A stretch of DNA of 64,000 nt from Sorex araneus (GCF_027595985.1 NC_073303.1:25494681-25558680), one strand, 5' to 3'. Counted from the stretch's first letter, positions 50,753 through 61,534 are shown. Notes: generated from the sequence alone by a model not told the origin. Numbers and translations are program-made.

Positions 50753-51754
50753 GTACCGGCGCCATGGCTACTGGAGGGATGGGGCGGGCGGCCGAGAGCT
50801 GGGACGCCCTCCCTGGGCCGTCCGGCCGCCTCCCCGCCCCGGAGCGACGCGGCGGGCGCCCGCCGGACGGGGAAACCCCGCGTGCGGGACCCCCGGGCGC
50901 CTCCCCGGGCCGAGGCGCTCGGGGCGGCGCGGAGCTGAGCGGCGGCGCGCGCGCCCCGGCGCAGCCCCCCGCCGCCCCCTCCGCCCCGGCGAGGCTGCTT
51001 CTCCCCAGCGCGTCCCTCCCGGCTTTTGTTTCCCGCCCTGGGGGGGACCGACAGGTCCCGGCTCCGGGCTGGTGGGTCCTGCGGAGTCCCGGCGCGCGCC
51101 AGCGTGGCCGCCCCCCAAACACCCCCTCCCCCGCCCCGAGCGCCCCGAGGGAGCGGCGGGGACCCTCGGAGAAGCGCGCGCGGCGAGCGCGAAAACTTGG
51201 GCGTCCCCGGGCCGGGCGGAGCCGCGCGCTCACCTGGCCGGCCCGAGGAGCGGGGATAACGGGGCCGCCCGCACGCCCGGCTCTTTCGGTTCGCGCTCCC
51301 CGGGCGCCGCGGTGCGGGATGCGCGGTCCCCGCCTTCACCTGCCGCCCCGGGACGCGGAGCAGCATCGGCGCCCGCGGCCGCGCCCGGCTGCGAACAGGT
51401 GATCGCGCCCCGCCAGGTGAACGGCGGCGGTGGGGGGAAAAGTTGTCTCCGGGGCGCCCGCGCTGTCCGCTCCTGGGGGGCCGGGGACCTTAGAAAGAAC
51501 AGGCCCGTCCCCCCCCCCCCACTTTCCCGCGGGCCACCGCACGGGGCTCATTGATCCAACGCATCGGAGCGCGCGAGGGTGCGGGCGGCCGGGCGGTGGC
51601 CTGTTCTCGCCCTCTCTCCCCTGGACCCGCCGGCGGGAGCCTGTCGGCGTCTTTGCAGCGCTTTTCTGCAGCGGTGGCAAGAACACAGCGGAGGGACAAG
51701 TTGTAAAGACAGAATGCACAGCGCCAGATAGCCGGCCCGAGCCGTTCGGGACAG

Positions 51755-52768
51755 CGTGTCCAGCGTTTGGCCGCCATTCAGTAAATTCTGCACCCAGCAC
51801 TTGGAGCTCGTGGTTTTGGATGAACTTTTCAGGAGTGTGTTTTCCAGCGAATAAGGCTTAGCTTTGAATGGGAGCTTTCTTTTTGCCTCGCTGAGAAGAG
51901 GGAGAAAAAAAAAAAAGGACCTAGACAGGAGTGTTTATTTTTATTGTCTTCCCGTTTTGTTAGGTTGGGGACAAGGGAATAAATGTGCCAAAGAAGGCAG
52001 GGTTCTCTTTCTTTTCTTTCTTTATTTTTTTTTTTAAAGGAAGGCAGAGTTTCCAGTATTTTTAATAGTCCGTGGGAGTTCTGTCCCACACACCCACTAA
52101 AAAAAATTTTCTTTAACTTTTGAGAAGTGTAGTAGCTTTTTCTCTTAGAATGTAAATCAAAATTCAAGGGTAGACTTGAAAAAAATTCTTTGTTCTCACG
52201 GGAAATCTTTGTCATACTTGTATTTATCATTTTCCCGTGTTGATTTTCCCATTGCATTTATCATTTTCCCGGTTGATCATGGCTAAAGAATTTTACAATG
52301 ATGGCCCGGATCCGTTTAGGACATCTTTAGAAATAATATTTTTTAAAACAAGGTTCTTAGTAACAGTCATTTATGGCAAACACCATTTAGCTTACTCAAC
52401 TTAAAAAAAATAGGTGTCTTGTTTGACTCTGACTTAAGAGATACCGTTTTAATTCTTTGTGTGTGTGTGGTAAGGCATGCATGTCCTTTAGCACCGAGCC
52501 ACATTGGCCTCTCATTTAATTTCTTTAAAACAAAAGATATTTAAAAATTTAGTTATCCTACTTTGTTATTGGCACATGGATGGTAATTTTACTTAACCAG
52601 TTCATTAGTAACTTCTAAAGACACTAACCACTGGGCTAGTTGTGACTACATGAGATTAAAAAATTAAGATGGTCTTTTATAAAATGTTTAAGTTCTCTAA
52701 AGCAACAGGTGTATCTGATATGCGGTCTTTGTTTTCCCATTAGTTAACCAAACAATTTTGTTTCTGAA
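51755..52768. other. AT-rich sequence after CpG island, probable intron 1
   Basis: CpG density falls sharply at about 51,780. No repeat or exon is recognised. Confidence 0.45.
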
Positions 52769-52771
52769 TCT

Positions 52772-52948
52772 TTATCTTTTTTTTTTCTTTTTGGTCACAC
52801 CTGGCGATGCACAGGGGTTACTCCTGGCTCTGAACTCAGGAATTACCCCTGGCCGTGCTCAGGGGACCATATGGGATGCTGGGATTCGAACCCGGGTCGG
52901 CCGCGTGCAAGGCAAACGCCCTACCTGCTGTGCTATTGCTCCAGCCCC
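52772..52948 (-). mobile_element. Young family A SINE
   Basis: TSD AATCTTTATCTTTTTT-type sequence on both sides; body near consensus. Confidence 0.96.
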
Positions 52949-53034
52949 AATCTTTATCTTTTTTTTTTTTTTAAATTATGGGACCTTGGGTGAAATTTTA
53001 ATATTTCTTTTTCTTGTTTGAAAAAAGACTTTGT

Positions 53035-53117
53035 GTCTGTGTGTGCTGCCTGGGATCAAATCAGGGCCTCACACATGTAAGGCAAGTGTTCTACCAATAA
53101 GTAGCATACCTGGCCCT
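53035..53117 (-). mobile_element. Family C SINE
   Basis: GGGATCAAATCAGGGCCTCA, CACATGTAAGGCAAGTGTTC and ACCTGGCCC. Confidence 0.62.
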
Positions 53118-53138
53118 TAAAATACATTTTAAAAAGCT

Positions 53139-53240
53139 AGGGCCAAGAGTATGGGTCAGTGGTATAAGACTTGTCTTGCATGTTTAAGACCCTGGATTTG
53201 ATACCCAGTTGTGGCCCTCCACACCAACACAGACACAAAA
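53139..53240 (+). mobile_element. Family C (tRNA-Ala-like) SINE
   Basis: GGGCCAAGAGTATGGGTCAG, GACTTGTCTTGCATG and CCTGGATTTGATACCCAG. It lies head to head with the preceding family C element, 21 bp apart. Confidence 0.65.
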
Positions 53241-53244
53241 TGCT

Positions 53245-53458
53245 AGAAAAATTTTAACCAGCTTAATGTGAAACACCTAAAATGTTGAATACGGCTAGTA
53301 CATAAATCTTCTGTTTTCTGTTTGATTTTGGTTTGGAAAAGAACAGCTCTTTGGGGGCTAATTCTCTTTCTAAAGGCTTCTTATAAGGAATCATCTAGAA
53401 AAGAGCAAACATCCTTTTTTCTATAGCTATAGAAGTTATTTTTACTAAATTTGAGTTG
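53245..53458. other. Unassigned sequence
   Basis: No feature recognised. Confidence 0.35.
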
Positions 53459-53460
53459 CT

Positions 53461-53618
53461 CTTTTTTTTTCATGTTGGACCACACCCAGCTGTGCCCAGG
53501 GCTTATTGCTCCTGCCTCTCTGTTCTGAGGTCATTTCTGGCTGGGCTCAGGGGACCAACTCTAGTGTTCGGGATTGAACCTGGTTGTGTCCTGTCAGCTG
53601 TATTCTCTCTCAGACCCT
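53461..53618 (-). mobile_element. Diverged family A SINE
   Basis: GGACCACACCCAGCTGTGCC to TCTCTCTCAGACCC. Confidence 0.75.
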
Positions 53619-53756
53619 GAGTTGACTTTTTGATGGGAGTAAGAGAGTAGATGAGTTGAACAGTGAGTAATTCCTCATACAAAATGGGTTTAATTTAGAA
53701 TACTTATTTGTAAGTAGGAATTTCATTGTTAACAATATTCTACTGTGAGGAGTCTT

Positions 53757-53936
53757 TTTTTTGTTTTTGTTTTTGTTTTTGGGTCACACCCGGCAATGCA
53801 CAGGGGTTACTCCTGGCTCTTCACTCAGGAATTACCCCTGGCGGTGCTCAGGGGACCATATGGGATGCTGGGATTAGAACGCGGGTCGGCCGCGTGCAAG
53901 GCAAACGCCCTACCCGCTGTGCTATCGCTCCAGCCC
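53757..53936 (-). mobile_element. Young family A SINE with 17-bp TSD
   Basis: TSD CTACTGT(G/A)AGGAGTCTT at 53,740-53,756 and 53,937-53,953. Confidence 0.97.
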
Positions 53937-53954
53937 CTACTGTAAGGAGTCTTA

Positions 53955-54664
53955 AAAGGGACTGACAGTTGTTTTGGATAGTACTGTTCTTCATAAGGTA
54001 TAGGACTATATTTGCTTAATTGTTATGCAAATTAGAACATTGATGAGACTTAAAGACACTATAAGTACAAGCATTTTTAGGAACTCTAATTATAAAATGC
54101 ATTCTAAAATAAAAAGTACATTTTCATACTTGTTTTTTAGCTTTTTTAAAATTAGATTTGTGTCCACATTAACTTGTGGTTGACCATGTCACAAAATTAT
54201 CAGCCACATTTTAGTTTCAATATTGAGCATCAGTTGAATTCTCGCATTTACCCTGTAAACATTGTCAATGTTTCCACATCCTCAGTTGTGGATCCTTTTG
54301 AGTTCTGTTATAGGCAAATTATTTCTAATAAGTAAAGACCCGAAAGATAGGACTATATATTAAGGCAAGCGTCACGAATAAACAAAATGACACAATGACA
54401 CTGCCAAGGCCTCGTATGTTCTATTTAACAAGAATTTGCAAGATATACTTGGCACTGACTATCATCTATAGGTCTTTAATGTATTTCCTTCCCAAAATTC
54501 CCACAAAGAACTATATTGTAAATATTTTTGCACACCAAATTCTGTAATTATTTGAGCTAAGCAATAAGATATACAGTTTATAATTCTCCTTAACCTGCCG
54601 GTTGTTAATTAGATTGTTTTTCCTTATTTAATATTTCTAGGTTTTTCTGCAGTGTTTTGTGTGT
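53955..54664. other. AT-rich single-copy sequence
   Basis: No repeat or exon recognised. Confidence 0.4.
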
Positions 54665-54666
54665 TG

Positions 54667-54832
54667 TTTTGTTTGGGGGCCATACCCAGCAATGCTGAGG
54701 ATTTACTCCTGGTTCTGTGTTCAGGGAACACTCCTGGCGGGTTCAAGGGACCAGATGGGGTACAGGGATTGAACTCCGGTTTGGCCACATGCAAATAAAG
54801 CGCCCTACCCTCTGTACTATCTCTCCAGCTCC
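54667..54832 (-). mobile_element. Older family A SINE
   Basis: GGGGGCCATACCCAGCAATGC to CTATCTCTCCAGCTCC. Confidence 0.87.
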
Positions 54833-54855
54833 TTTGGTGTTTTGTTTTGTGGTTC

Positions 54856-54985
54856 TTTTTTTTTTTTTTTTTTTTGCATCACGCCCAGTAGTACTCAAGA
54901 GTTTACTCCTAGCTCAGTGCTTCATCTTGACCTGTGCTCAGGGAACCGAAGCATATCCTCCAGTCTGTTACACTCTCCCTGGCCC
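54856..54985 (-). mobile_element. Older SINE, rearranged
   Basis: T-run, CATCACGCCCAGTAGTACTC, a short body and CTCTCCCTGGCCCC; the head is diverged. Confidence 0.72.
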
Positions 54986-54997
54986 CCTACAGTGGAC

Positions 54998-55150
54998 TTT
55001 TTTTTTTTTTTTTTGACATCAGGAAGTATTAGGAGGGCTTACTCCTGGTTCTGTACCCAGGGATCACTCCTTGTGGTAGTGGGGGATTGAACCTGGGTTG
55101 ACCACATGCAAGGCAAACAGCTTAACCCCAGTACTGTCTCTTTTGCCCTC
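54998..55150 (-). mobile_element. Older SINE
   Basis: Third consecutive minus-strand copy here; GGGCTTACTCCTGGTTCTG to GGTTGACCACATGCAAGGC. Confidence 0.8.
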
Positions 55151-55281
55151 TATAGTATGTTTTTCAGCTTTTGACATTTATCTCTAAAATTGTAAAGAAA
55201 ATTAAATTTACACACATTGGAAACTGAGTAGATATTGGTATATAAGTCACAGAACTCTTGATTTAAAAACAACAGCCACAT

Positions 55282-55474
55282 GGGGGCTGGAGCGATAGCA
55301 CAGCGGGTAGGGCGTTTGCCTTGCACGAGGCCGACCCGGGTTCGATTCCCAGCACCCCATATGGTCCCCTGAGCACCGCCAGGAGTAATTCCTGAGTGCA
55401 GAGCCAGGAGTAACCTCTGAGTGTCGCCAGGTGTGACCCAAAAAGCAAAAAAAAAAAAAAAGAAAGAAAAAGAA
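55282..55474 (+). mobile_element. Young family A SINE with 17-bp TSD
   Basis: TSD AAAAACAACAGCCA(C/T)AT at 55,265-55,281 and 55,475-55,491. A and B boxes intact. Confidence 0.97.
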
Positions 55475-55494
55475 AAAAACAACAGCCATATTAA

Positions 55495-55938
55495 AGTGTG
55501 CTTGAATTTGCAAATAAATAATATTTGCTCTGGGAGAACAGTTCTGCCAAATAAGACAGGTTATAATAATTGATAGTAGGGCCAAAAGTAGCCTTATAGG
55601 TTAACAGGCTAGTAAGAATATTTTAGCAATATTTGAAACTAAAATTCCAGTTCTCATAATAACTTGTGATTTATGAAGTTTGTTTTAAGTATTGATCAGC
55701 ATTCAGCTGAAATTTGTAAGACCATAATCCTTTCTGGAGCAAGTTCATTTTGTGCTTAATTTAGTAATTACTTCTTGGTTTGAAGGGGGAAACATTTGGT
55801 TAATGAGAGTGAAGGACCACCAGAGGGAGTGTGGGGGCACACATTTGCGATACTTTCCTTCTGTCTTTGGTGCAGAAGAAAAACATTTTCAGAATAATGC
55901 TTTTGATACATCTGTGCATCTTTCGGGTCTGTAAATTT
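55495..55938. other. Unassigned AT-rich sequence
   Basis: No feature recognised. Confidence 0.4.
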
Positions 55939-55942
55939 CATT

Positions 55943-56135
55943 TTATTTGTTTATTACTTTTGGACCATGCCCAGCTGCGCTCAGGATTGACTCCTGGCTT
56001 TTTGCTCAGCAATTTCTTCTGGCAGGATCAGCCATGGTGGTGCTTGGTGGGCCAGAGATGGAGATGCTGGAGAATGACGGAGGGTCAGCCAAATGCAAGG
56101 AAAAAGTCTTAACCCCATATAGTGTCTTTGGTCCT
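55943..56135 (-). mobile_element. Diverged family A-like SINE
   Basis: TTTGGACCATGCCCAGCTGC, GTGGTGCTTGGTGGGCC and a worn head GTCAGCCAAATGCAAGG. Confidence 0.65.
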
Positions 56136-56248
56136 GAACTTTTAATAAGAAAAAAAAACAAAACAAAAAACTCGTTTTGTCTGAAAATAAAATCTTTTAA
56201 TTGGAAATTAGATAGTGCTTTAATAATACTGAAAAGGGGATTTGCTGG

Positions 56249-56432
56249 CTTTTTTTTTTTTTTTTTTTTTGCTTTTTGGGTCACACCTGGCGATGCACAG
56301 GGGTTATTCTTGGCTCTGCACTCAGGAATTACCCCTGGCGGTGCTCAGGGGACCATATGGGATGCTGGGATTCAAACCTAGGTTGGCCGAGTGCAAGGCA
56401 AATGCCCTACCCGCTGTGCTATCGCTCCAGCC
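56249..56432 (-). mobile_element. Young family A SINE
   Basis: Flanked by TTGCTGGCTTTT and CTGCTGCCTTTT, giving a TSD TGCTG(G/C)CTTTTTT. Confidence 0.95.
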
Positions 56433-56642
56433 CCTGCTGCCTTTTTTTAAACTTAATTTTTATGCTGCTTCTTAATCAGATTTTATGAGAACATATTTCT
56501 AGGAAGAAAGAGTATCCTGAAAATGGTTCGAGGGAGAACCGACTGGTTGCCGAGGGGCAGACAATGCCACTTTTTCGCTGGACTTGCCTCCTCGTGGTAA
56601 AGGCCCACTATTATTCTTACTAGCCAGTTTGGTCTCTTCATT

Positions 56643-56754
56643 CCTTTGCTTTTGGGCCACTCCTGGGGTGCGTAGGGGACCAGATGCAATGCTAGGATCG
56701 ACCTGCGGTTGACTGCATGCAGAGCAGGTAACCCCTGTACTGCCTCTCCAGCCC
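56643..56754 (-). mobile_element. Family A SINE with large internal deletion
   Basis: GGGCCACTCCTGGGGTGCGTA joined to GGGGACCAGATGC, then a head to CTCTCCAGCCC. Confidence 0.72.
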
Positions 56755-56767
56755 TCTTTTATTTCTT

Positions 56768-56942
56768 TTTTTTTTTTTTCTTTTTGGGTCACACGCGGCA
56801 GTGCACAGGGGTCATTCCTGGCTCATGCACTCAGGAATTACCCCTGGCGGTGCTCAGGGGACCATATGGGATGCTGGGATTCGAACCTGGGTCAGCCGCG
56901 TGCAAGGCAAACGCCCTACCCGCTGTGCTATCACTCCAGCCC
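56768..56942 (-). mobile_element. Young family A SINE with 16-bp TSD
   Basis: Perfect TSD CCCTCTTTTATTTCTT at 56,752-56,767 and 56,943-56,958; it inserted at the head edge of the preceding SINE. Confidence 0.97.
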
Positions 56943-57013
56943 CCCTCTTTTATTTCTTAAGCTTAGTGTATCACTACATTGACTCTGTTTCTGATTTTTT
57001 GTTTGCAGGATGA

Positions 57014-57165
57014 ACAGGGATTGGGTCACATTTGGCTGTGCTCAGGGGGTACTCCTGGCTCTGTGCTCAGGGTTCATTTGTAGCTGAGCTTCGGGTGCCG
57101 GGGATCGAACCAGATTTGATGCTGTGCAAGACAAATGCCTTAATGTCCCTGTACTCTCTCTGGCC
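57014..57165 (-). mobile_element. Older family A SINE
   Basis: GGGTCACATTTGGCTGTGC to GTACTCTCTCTGGCC. Confidence 0.83.
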
Positions 57166-57367
57166 TTATTTCAGATTGTGTAATTTCTCCTTTTAAGTTC
57201 TAGTTCCTCCCCCCCCACCACCACCCCCTAACCCCACAAGGATTATGTTGATTTAGTTAGGAAGCAGAAAGTTATCCCTGTGTGTTCCTAAAGTAAAATG
57301 AACTTTGTCTTCCCTTGTAAGAGTACTTCATTCAGCATTATATGTAACAGTAATTTTTTTTTTAATT

Positions 57368-57480
57368 GGCGCAGGGGACTGGTGGTGTGCTCAGGGCTCA
57401 CACCTGTCTTGGGAATCATTCAGTGCCAGGCACCACACCTGGGTTTCCACATGAGAAGCCCTATGAGCCATCTCCTGAAC
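57368..57480 (-). mobile_element. Degenerate SINE
   Basis: GTGTGCTCAGGGCTCACACC then CTATGAGCCATCTCCTGAACC; the head is barely visible. Confidence 0.45.
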
Positions 57481-57496
57481 CTCACAGAAGATGCTT

Positions 57497-57657
57497 TCGG
57501 GGCCACACCCATCTGTGCTTAGCGCTTACTCCTGGCTCAGCACTCAGGAATCAGTTCTGGTGGGGCTCGGGGGACCATGTGGGGTGCTGGAGATTGAACC
57601 CCGGTTGGCTGCGTGCAAGGCACGTGCACTGCCTGCTGAGCCATCTCTCCAGCACCC
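57497..57657 (-). mobile_element. Family A SINE
   Basis: GGGGCCACACCCATCTGTGC to CCATCTCTCCAGCACCCC. Confidence 0.9.
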
Positions 57658-57659
57658 CC

Positions 57660-58590
57660 GCCCCAAAACATAATTTTTAAGGCCTGGGTAACTTTTTAAG
57701 CCAACGTGGTAATAGAAAACTTCAAATCACTTAGCTCAGAATAACCTGGTGAGGAACCCCACAGCCTAGGCATGTAAGGCGTTTAAACAGTAGGCTTTCA
57801 GAGACCAAGAAATGGCCCAGGACAATGGGCCCAAGGGCTTTGCTGTGATGAAAACACCAAATGTCTAGAACACATTCCCAGGGCTTCCTGGTGTTATTAT
57901 GACTCAAAGTAAGGTCTGTGGATTTACAGGAAAATTCTTATTCTGGCTCTTCTCCCTGCACTGTCCTCTTGGTTCCCATCAAAAGCCCTCCTTTGCTAAA
58001 AGTGGCATGGTACTCTGTTTCGTTAATTTCCTCCTTTACAGGCACCTGGAATTGACATTAGTCAGAAAGATAGGAGCCTGAGCTTAGCTGAGAAGAGACA
58101 AACGACAAAGGGGAAACTGGTGGTACCCATTGCACTTCCTGTTCGCAGTCACTCAGCCTTCTGAAGGTGCTGAGCCCGATTGTTCTCCAGATTCTATTTT
58201 ATCAGCATGGCTTGCTTCCCTTCTCTCTTCCTTTTGCTCCCGTAGGAACCAAGACCCAGTTGAAGATGACTAACTTCGGCAGGGTTAAGAGAATGAAAGT
58301 TTATATTGTTTTAGACAACCTACAGTAGCTAATTATTTCTTCTGTGGAACCAGAGAATACAGACATTTTGAGGTTTTTGCAAAAGTAACTTGAATGTTTT
58401 CCTAACTGGAAAACAGAAAGGAAAAAGACCCCATTCCTAGGGTGGCCACTGTGATAAGGATAGGGATCAGGATGTGGTATGGACACCTCCAGGGCCACCC
58501 AGCTAAGGCCACACCCAGTGATGCTTGGGATAGGTCAGTGTGCAGCGCCTGGGGCTGAAGGAGGTAAGGGGTAGACTTTTAAGAGTTGTA
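57660..58590. other. Single-copy sequence with acceptor-like site
   Basis: A strong acceptor-like pyrimidine tract ending CCCGTAG|GAACC at 58,246/58,247 is followed by GAAG-ATG-ACTAAC in fair Kozak context (ATG at 58,266). The frame stops after about 18 codons and only a weak donor GG|GTTAAG is near, so I do not call an exon. Confidence 0.35.
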
Positions 58591-58595
58591 ATAGG

Positions 58596-58767
58596 AGGGG
58601 GCTGGAGTGATAGCAACAGCGGGGAGGGCGTTTGCCTTGCACACGGCCGACCCTGGTTTGATTCCCAGCATCCCATATGGTCCCCTGAGCACCGCCAAGA
58701 GTAATTCCTGAGTGCACAGTCAGGAGTAACCCCTGTGGATTGCCGGGTGTGACCCAAAAAGCAAAAA
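58596..58767 (+). mobile_element. Family A SINE, first of a pair at one target
   Basis: TSD AAGAGTTGTAATAGG at 58,581-58,595 and 58,768-58,782. Confidence 0.96.
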
Positions 58768-58782
58768 AAGAGTTGTAATAGG

Positions 58783-58926
58783 GACCAGAGCAGTAGTACA
58801 GTGGGTAGGGCATTTGCCCGACCTGGGTTTGATTCCCAGTACCCCATATGGTCCCCTGAACCTGACTGGAGTGATCCTTGAGCACAGAAGTAGGAGTAAG
58901 CCCTGGGTACTGCCCCAAAACAAAAC
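58783..58926 (+). mobile_element. Family A SINE, second of a pair at the same target
   Basis: Older-looking head GACCAGAGCAGTAGTACAG, with the CTTGCACGCGGC part deleted. Its left flank is the copy at 58,768-58,782 and its right flank AAGGAGTTGTAATAG at 58,927-58,941, so three copies of one target surround two SINEs. Confidence 0.93.
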
Positions 58927-58949
58927 AAGGAGTTGTAATAGTGCATGAA

Positions 58950-59055
58950 ATATTTGGCCTTTTTAAGCTTCAGTTTCCTCATCTATAATTCTGGGGGAGG
59001 CAGTGTTAATACCTTGGGGTTGTTACATGTTTAAATGAGACAAGTGCCTAGTCTA
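58950..59055 (-). mobile_element. MIR fragment
   Basis: CTTCAGTTTCCTCATCTATA then GTTAATACC and GTTACATGTTTAAATGAGAC match the MIR core in reverse. Confidence 0.75.
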
Positions 59056-59104
59056 AAGTTCACTACATATCTGTAATGTTAAATACTATTATATATTTTA
59101 TTAA

Positions 59105-59200
59105 AAAGCTTCTCTGTGCCAGGTATTTAGTTCTGTTAGTTTCTGAGTTGTATTACAGAATAAGCCAAGATCCTGTTCCAGGAAAAGACAACTACATATG
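59105..59200 (+). mobile_element. L2 fragment
   Basis: TCTCTGTGCCAGGTATTTAG then ACAGAATAAGCCAAGATCC resembles the 3' part of L2. Confidence 0.45.
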
Positions 59201-59220
59201 CACAAAAAGATGATTAACTC

Positions 59221-59335
59221 GGGGCCAGCGTGATAATCCAGTGGGTAGGGCATTTGTTTTGTACATTGCCAACCTGGGTTTGATCCCTGGCATTCCATAT
59301 GGTCCCCCAAGCAACACCAGGAGTGATTTCTTTCC
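59221..59335 (+). mobile_element. Family A SINE, 3' truncated
   Basis: GGGGCCAGCGTGATAATCC to AACACCAGGAGTGATTTC. Confidence 0.87.
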
Positions 59336-59419
59336 TTATTTCCCCCTTAAATGTAGGAGTACTGCTATTTATTCAGCCACTGATTAAACTGAAACAGGTA
59401 TGAACTCCACATTACTTTT

Positions 59420-60395
59420 AAAAATTTTTTAAAAATTTTATTTTCATAAAGTTGTTCACAATAATTGTTTAAAATCAACGTTTCAACACCAATTCCACCA
59501 CCATTGCACATTCCCATCACCAATATTTTCAATTTTCCCACCACCACCACCCAAACCTGCCCCATAGGGACAGATGCTAAATAATTTATTTTGTATTGCT
59601 TGTTATGAATAGTATGAGATGTTGTGCAGCTGCAAAAGCGGCCAGGCACTCCTGTAATTAAATTTGTTTTTAAATTATTTCGGGTCCAGAGGCATCTCTG
59701 CAGTGTGCTGCTCTCTTTCGAGATTCGTTTGTGACTCTTTGAATCATGGCCGTTAATGCCCTTAAATAGCACCCAGGGGCAATTTGTGAGCATGACTGCC
59801 AGGAAACCAGCATGGGGGAGGTCACTCGTTCTGACTCCTAGAAGCCTGGAGTTTTCAGTCACTAGTCCTGCATACCTGGGTTTTTCAGCAGATTCATCCT
59901 CATATTTGGGGCCTTGGGACGAGTCTGTGAAAGTCAGTGGTGAGAGTGGCAGCAGTTCAATTCTGGAGGTTTGTGGCTGCCGGGGTTCATTGGGAGCCGG
60001 TGAGGGACACACCACCACCCTCCAGAATGCCCTGGTGAAATCAGCCTGACGCAGGGTGGGGAGACATCTCTGGTGTGCTGTCCTCTTCCAAGATTCATTT
60101 GTGAGTCTCTGATTCATGGCCATTAATGCACTTAAATGGCCTGATTTTCATCTCTTTTGAGATTTATTTATGGGTTTCTGAAGCAAGGCTGATAAATGAG
60201 CTTGTATAGCTGAGCCGCAGGTGGTTTGTGGGCATGATCCCCACATACCTAACTTGTGGCTGTTTAATTTCTCGGGAAAGTTAGTCCCAAGTTGTTGGGA
60301 TCTGGCCTGATGCACAGCGGCAATCTTGGGGTATCAGGAAGCCTGAAAGCACCACTAAGCAGCTGTTGCACTCACCCCGCAGGTGCAGTTAAAAA
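59420..60395 (-). mobile_element. Composite retroelement with L1-like tail, longest copy
   Basis: Starts on this strand with the reverse of an L1-like 3' end (ATAAAGTTGTTCACAATAAT, CCACCATTGCACATTCCCA) and ATTGCTTGTTATGAATAGTA. Then come three direct-repeat copies (59,690-59,770; 60,061-60,140; partial 60,143-60,210) sharing GATTC(G/A)TTTGTGA and AATCATGGCC/GATTCATGGCC. The 290 bp between copies one and two are element-internal. No coding frame. Confidence 0.65.
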
Positions 60396-60404
60396 AAAAA
60401 ACAA

Positions 60405-60500
60405 ACCCTAGGAGAGATTTCTAAGTGCAGAGGGAGGAGTAACCTTTGACCAACACTTAGTGTGACCCTAAAAGCCAAAAATAAATAAATAAATAAAAAG
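60405..60500 (+). mobile_element. Family A SINE 3' fragment
   Basis: AGGAGAGATTTCTAAGTGCAG to CTTAGTGTGACCCTAAAAGC and an AAATAAAT tail; the head is absent. Confidence 0.75.
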
Positions 60501-60617
60501 ATAAATAACTCAACATCCACAGTGCTTTGTGCTGAGTGCTTTGCTTAAGGAACCAGGAGGCAAAAGTAATTCCTGAATAGACGAGAACTTCAGGAAGATA
60601 ACAAAATTTGACTTGAG

Positions 60618-60800
60618 GGGTTGGAGAGATCACACAGTGGGCAGGATGCTTGCCTTGCATGCAGCTGAACAGGGTTCAATTTCCGGGGCCCCATATGGTC
60701 CCCTGAGCACTGCCAGGAGTGATCCCTGAGTGCAGAGCCAGAAGTAAGCCCTGATTACCACTGGGTGTACCTTCCCATGCCCTCACCCCAACTTTTACTC
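60618..60800 (+). mobile_element. Older family A SINE
   Basis: GGGGTTGGAGAGATCACACAG head, worn B box (GGGTTCAATTTCC). Confidence 0.9.
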
Positions 60801-60849
60801 TTCCTCCCAAACAAAAAAATAATTAAGAACAAAGACTAACTTGTATTTT

Positions 60850-61027
60850 CCTTTTTTTTTTTGGTTTTTGGGTCACACCCGGCGATGCTCAGGGGTTACT
60901 CCTGGCTCTGCACTCAGGAATTACTCCTGGTGGTGCTCAGGGGACCATATGGGATGCTGGGAATCGAACCCGGGTCATCTGCATGCAAGGCAAATGCCCT
61001 ACCCGCTGTGCTATCACTCCAGCCCCT
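60850..61027 (-). mobile_element. Young family A SINE
   Basis: TSD ACTTGTATTTT at 60,839-60,849 and 61,030-61,040. Confidence 0.96.
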
Positions 61028-61074
61028 GGACTTGTATTTTTAATCACTAGTTAGCTGGTTAATGGATAGGTTTC

Positions 61075-61205
61075 TTAGATCTTAACTGCCCTTTGAGAAT
61101 CCAAGCTCTGTGTAATCTTAACTCCTTACTTTCCTCTTACGGTTGTTGTGAGAATCAAACAAGTTGGTGTTGGCGAGCACTTAGAACATGGGTAGATAAA
61201 ATTTA
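61075..61205 (-). mobile_element. Possible MIR fragment
   Basis: CTTACGGTTGTTGTGAGAATC then AGCACTTAGAACATGGGTAG resembles the 3' half of the MIR core in reverse. Confidence 0.5.
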
Positions 61206-61355
61206 GGAGGGAGGATGCATTTCAGATCAAACAATGAAAATGAAGGAGAAATATCTTTAGTTTGTTTGAAATGATGAATCCAATTTGACTGGAGGGAATC
61301 ACTGTTTGGAAAATAGTAGGTTGGGTGGAATTAGGATCATTAAATTAGGGGATTT

Positions 61356-61530
61356 AGGGGCTGGAGCGATAGCACAGCGGGTAGGGCGTTTGCCTTGCAC
61401 CGGCTGACCCGGGTTTGATTCTCAGCATCCCATATGGTCCCCTGAGCACCACCAGGAGTAATTCCTGAGTGCAGAGCCAGGAGTAACCCCTGTGCGTCGC
61501 TGGGTGTGACCCAAAAAGGGGGAAAAAAAT
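61356..61530 (+). mobile_element. Young family A SINE
   Basis: Close to consensus (one deletion in GCACCGGCTGACCC). Short TSD ATTTAGG. Confidence 0.95.
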
Positions 61531-61534
61531 TTAG

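Larger units (their letters stand above)
50400..51750. promoter_or_regulatory. CpG island
   Basis: Very dense CpG over about 1.3 kb, without SINEs. Frames up to 362 codons are open on both strands simply because stops are rare. The island covers the putative promoter, first exon and start of intron 1. Confidence 0.85.

Noticed and set aside
50764-51402. 212-codon open frame starting at an ATG in good context just after the donor at 50,752
   Set aside because: Every frame on both strands is open for long distances in this CpG island; the product is low-complexity P/A/R/G-rich and unrecognised, and it would lie in the intron if the donor is used.
50466-51554. 362-codon plus-strand frame across the CpG island
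   Set aside because: Same reason; no domain, no codon signature, and it crosses the better supported exon-intron boundary.
58247-58320. Possible second exon beginning with ATGACTAACTTC after a strong acceptor-like site
   Set aside because: The frame stops after about 18 codons, the only donor is weak, and no protein family is recognised.
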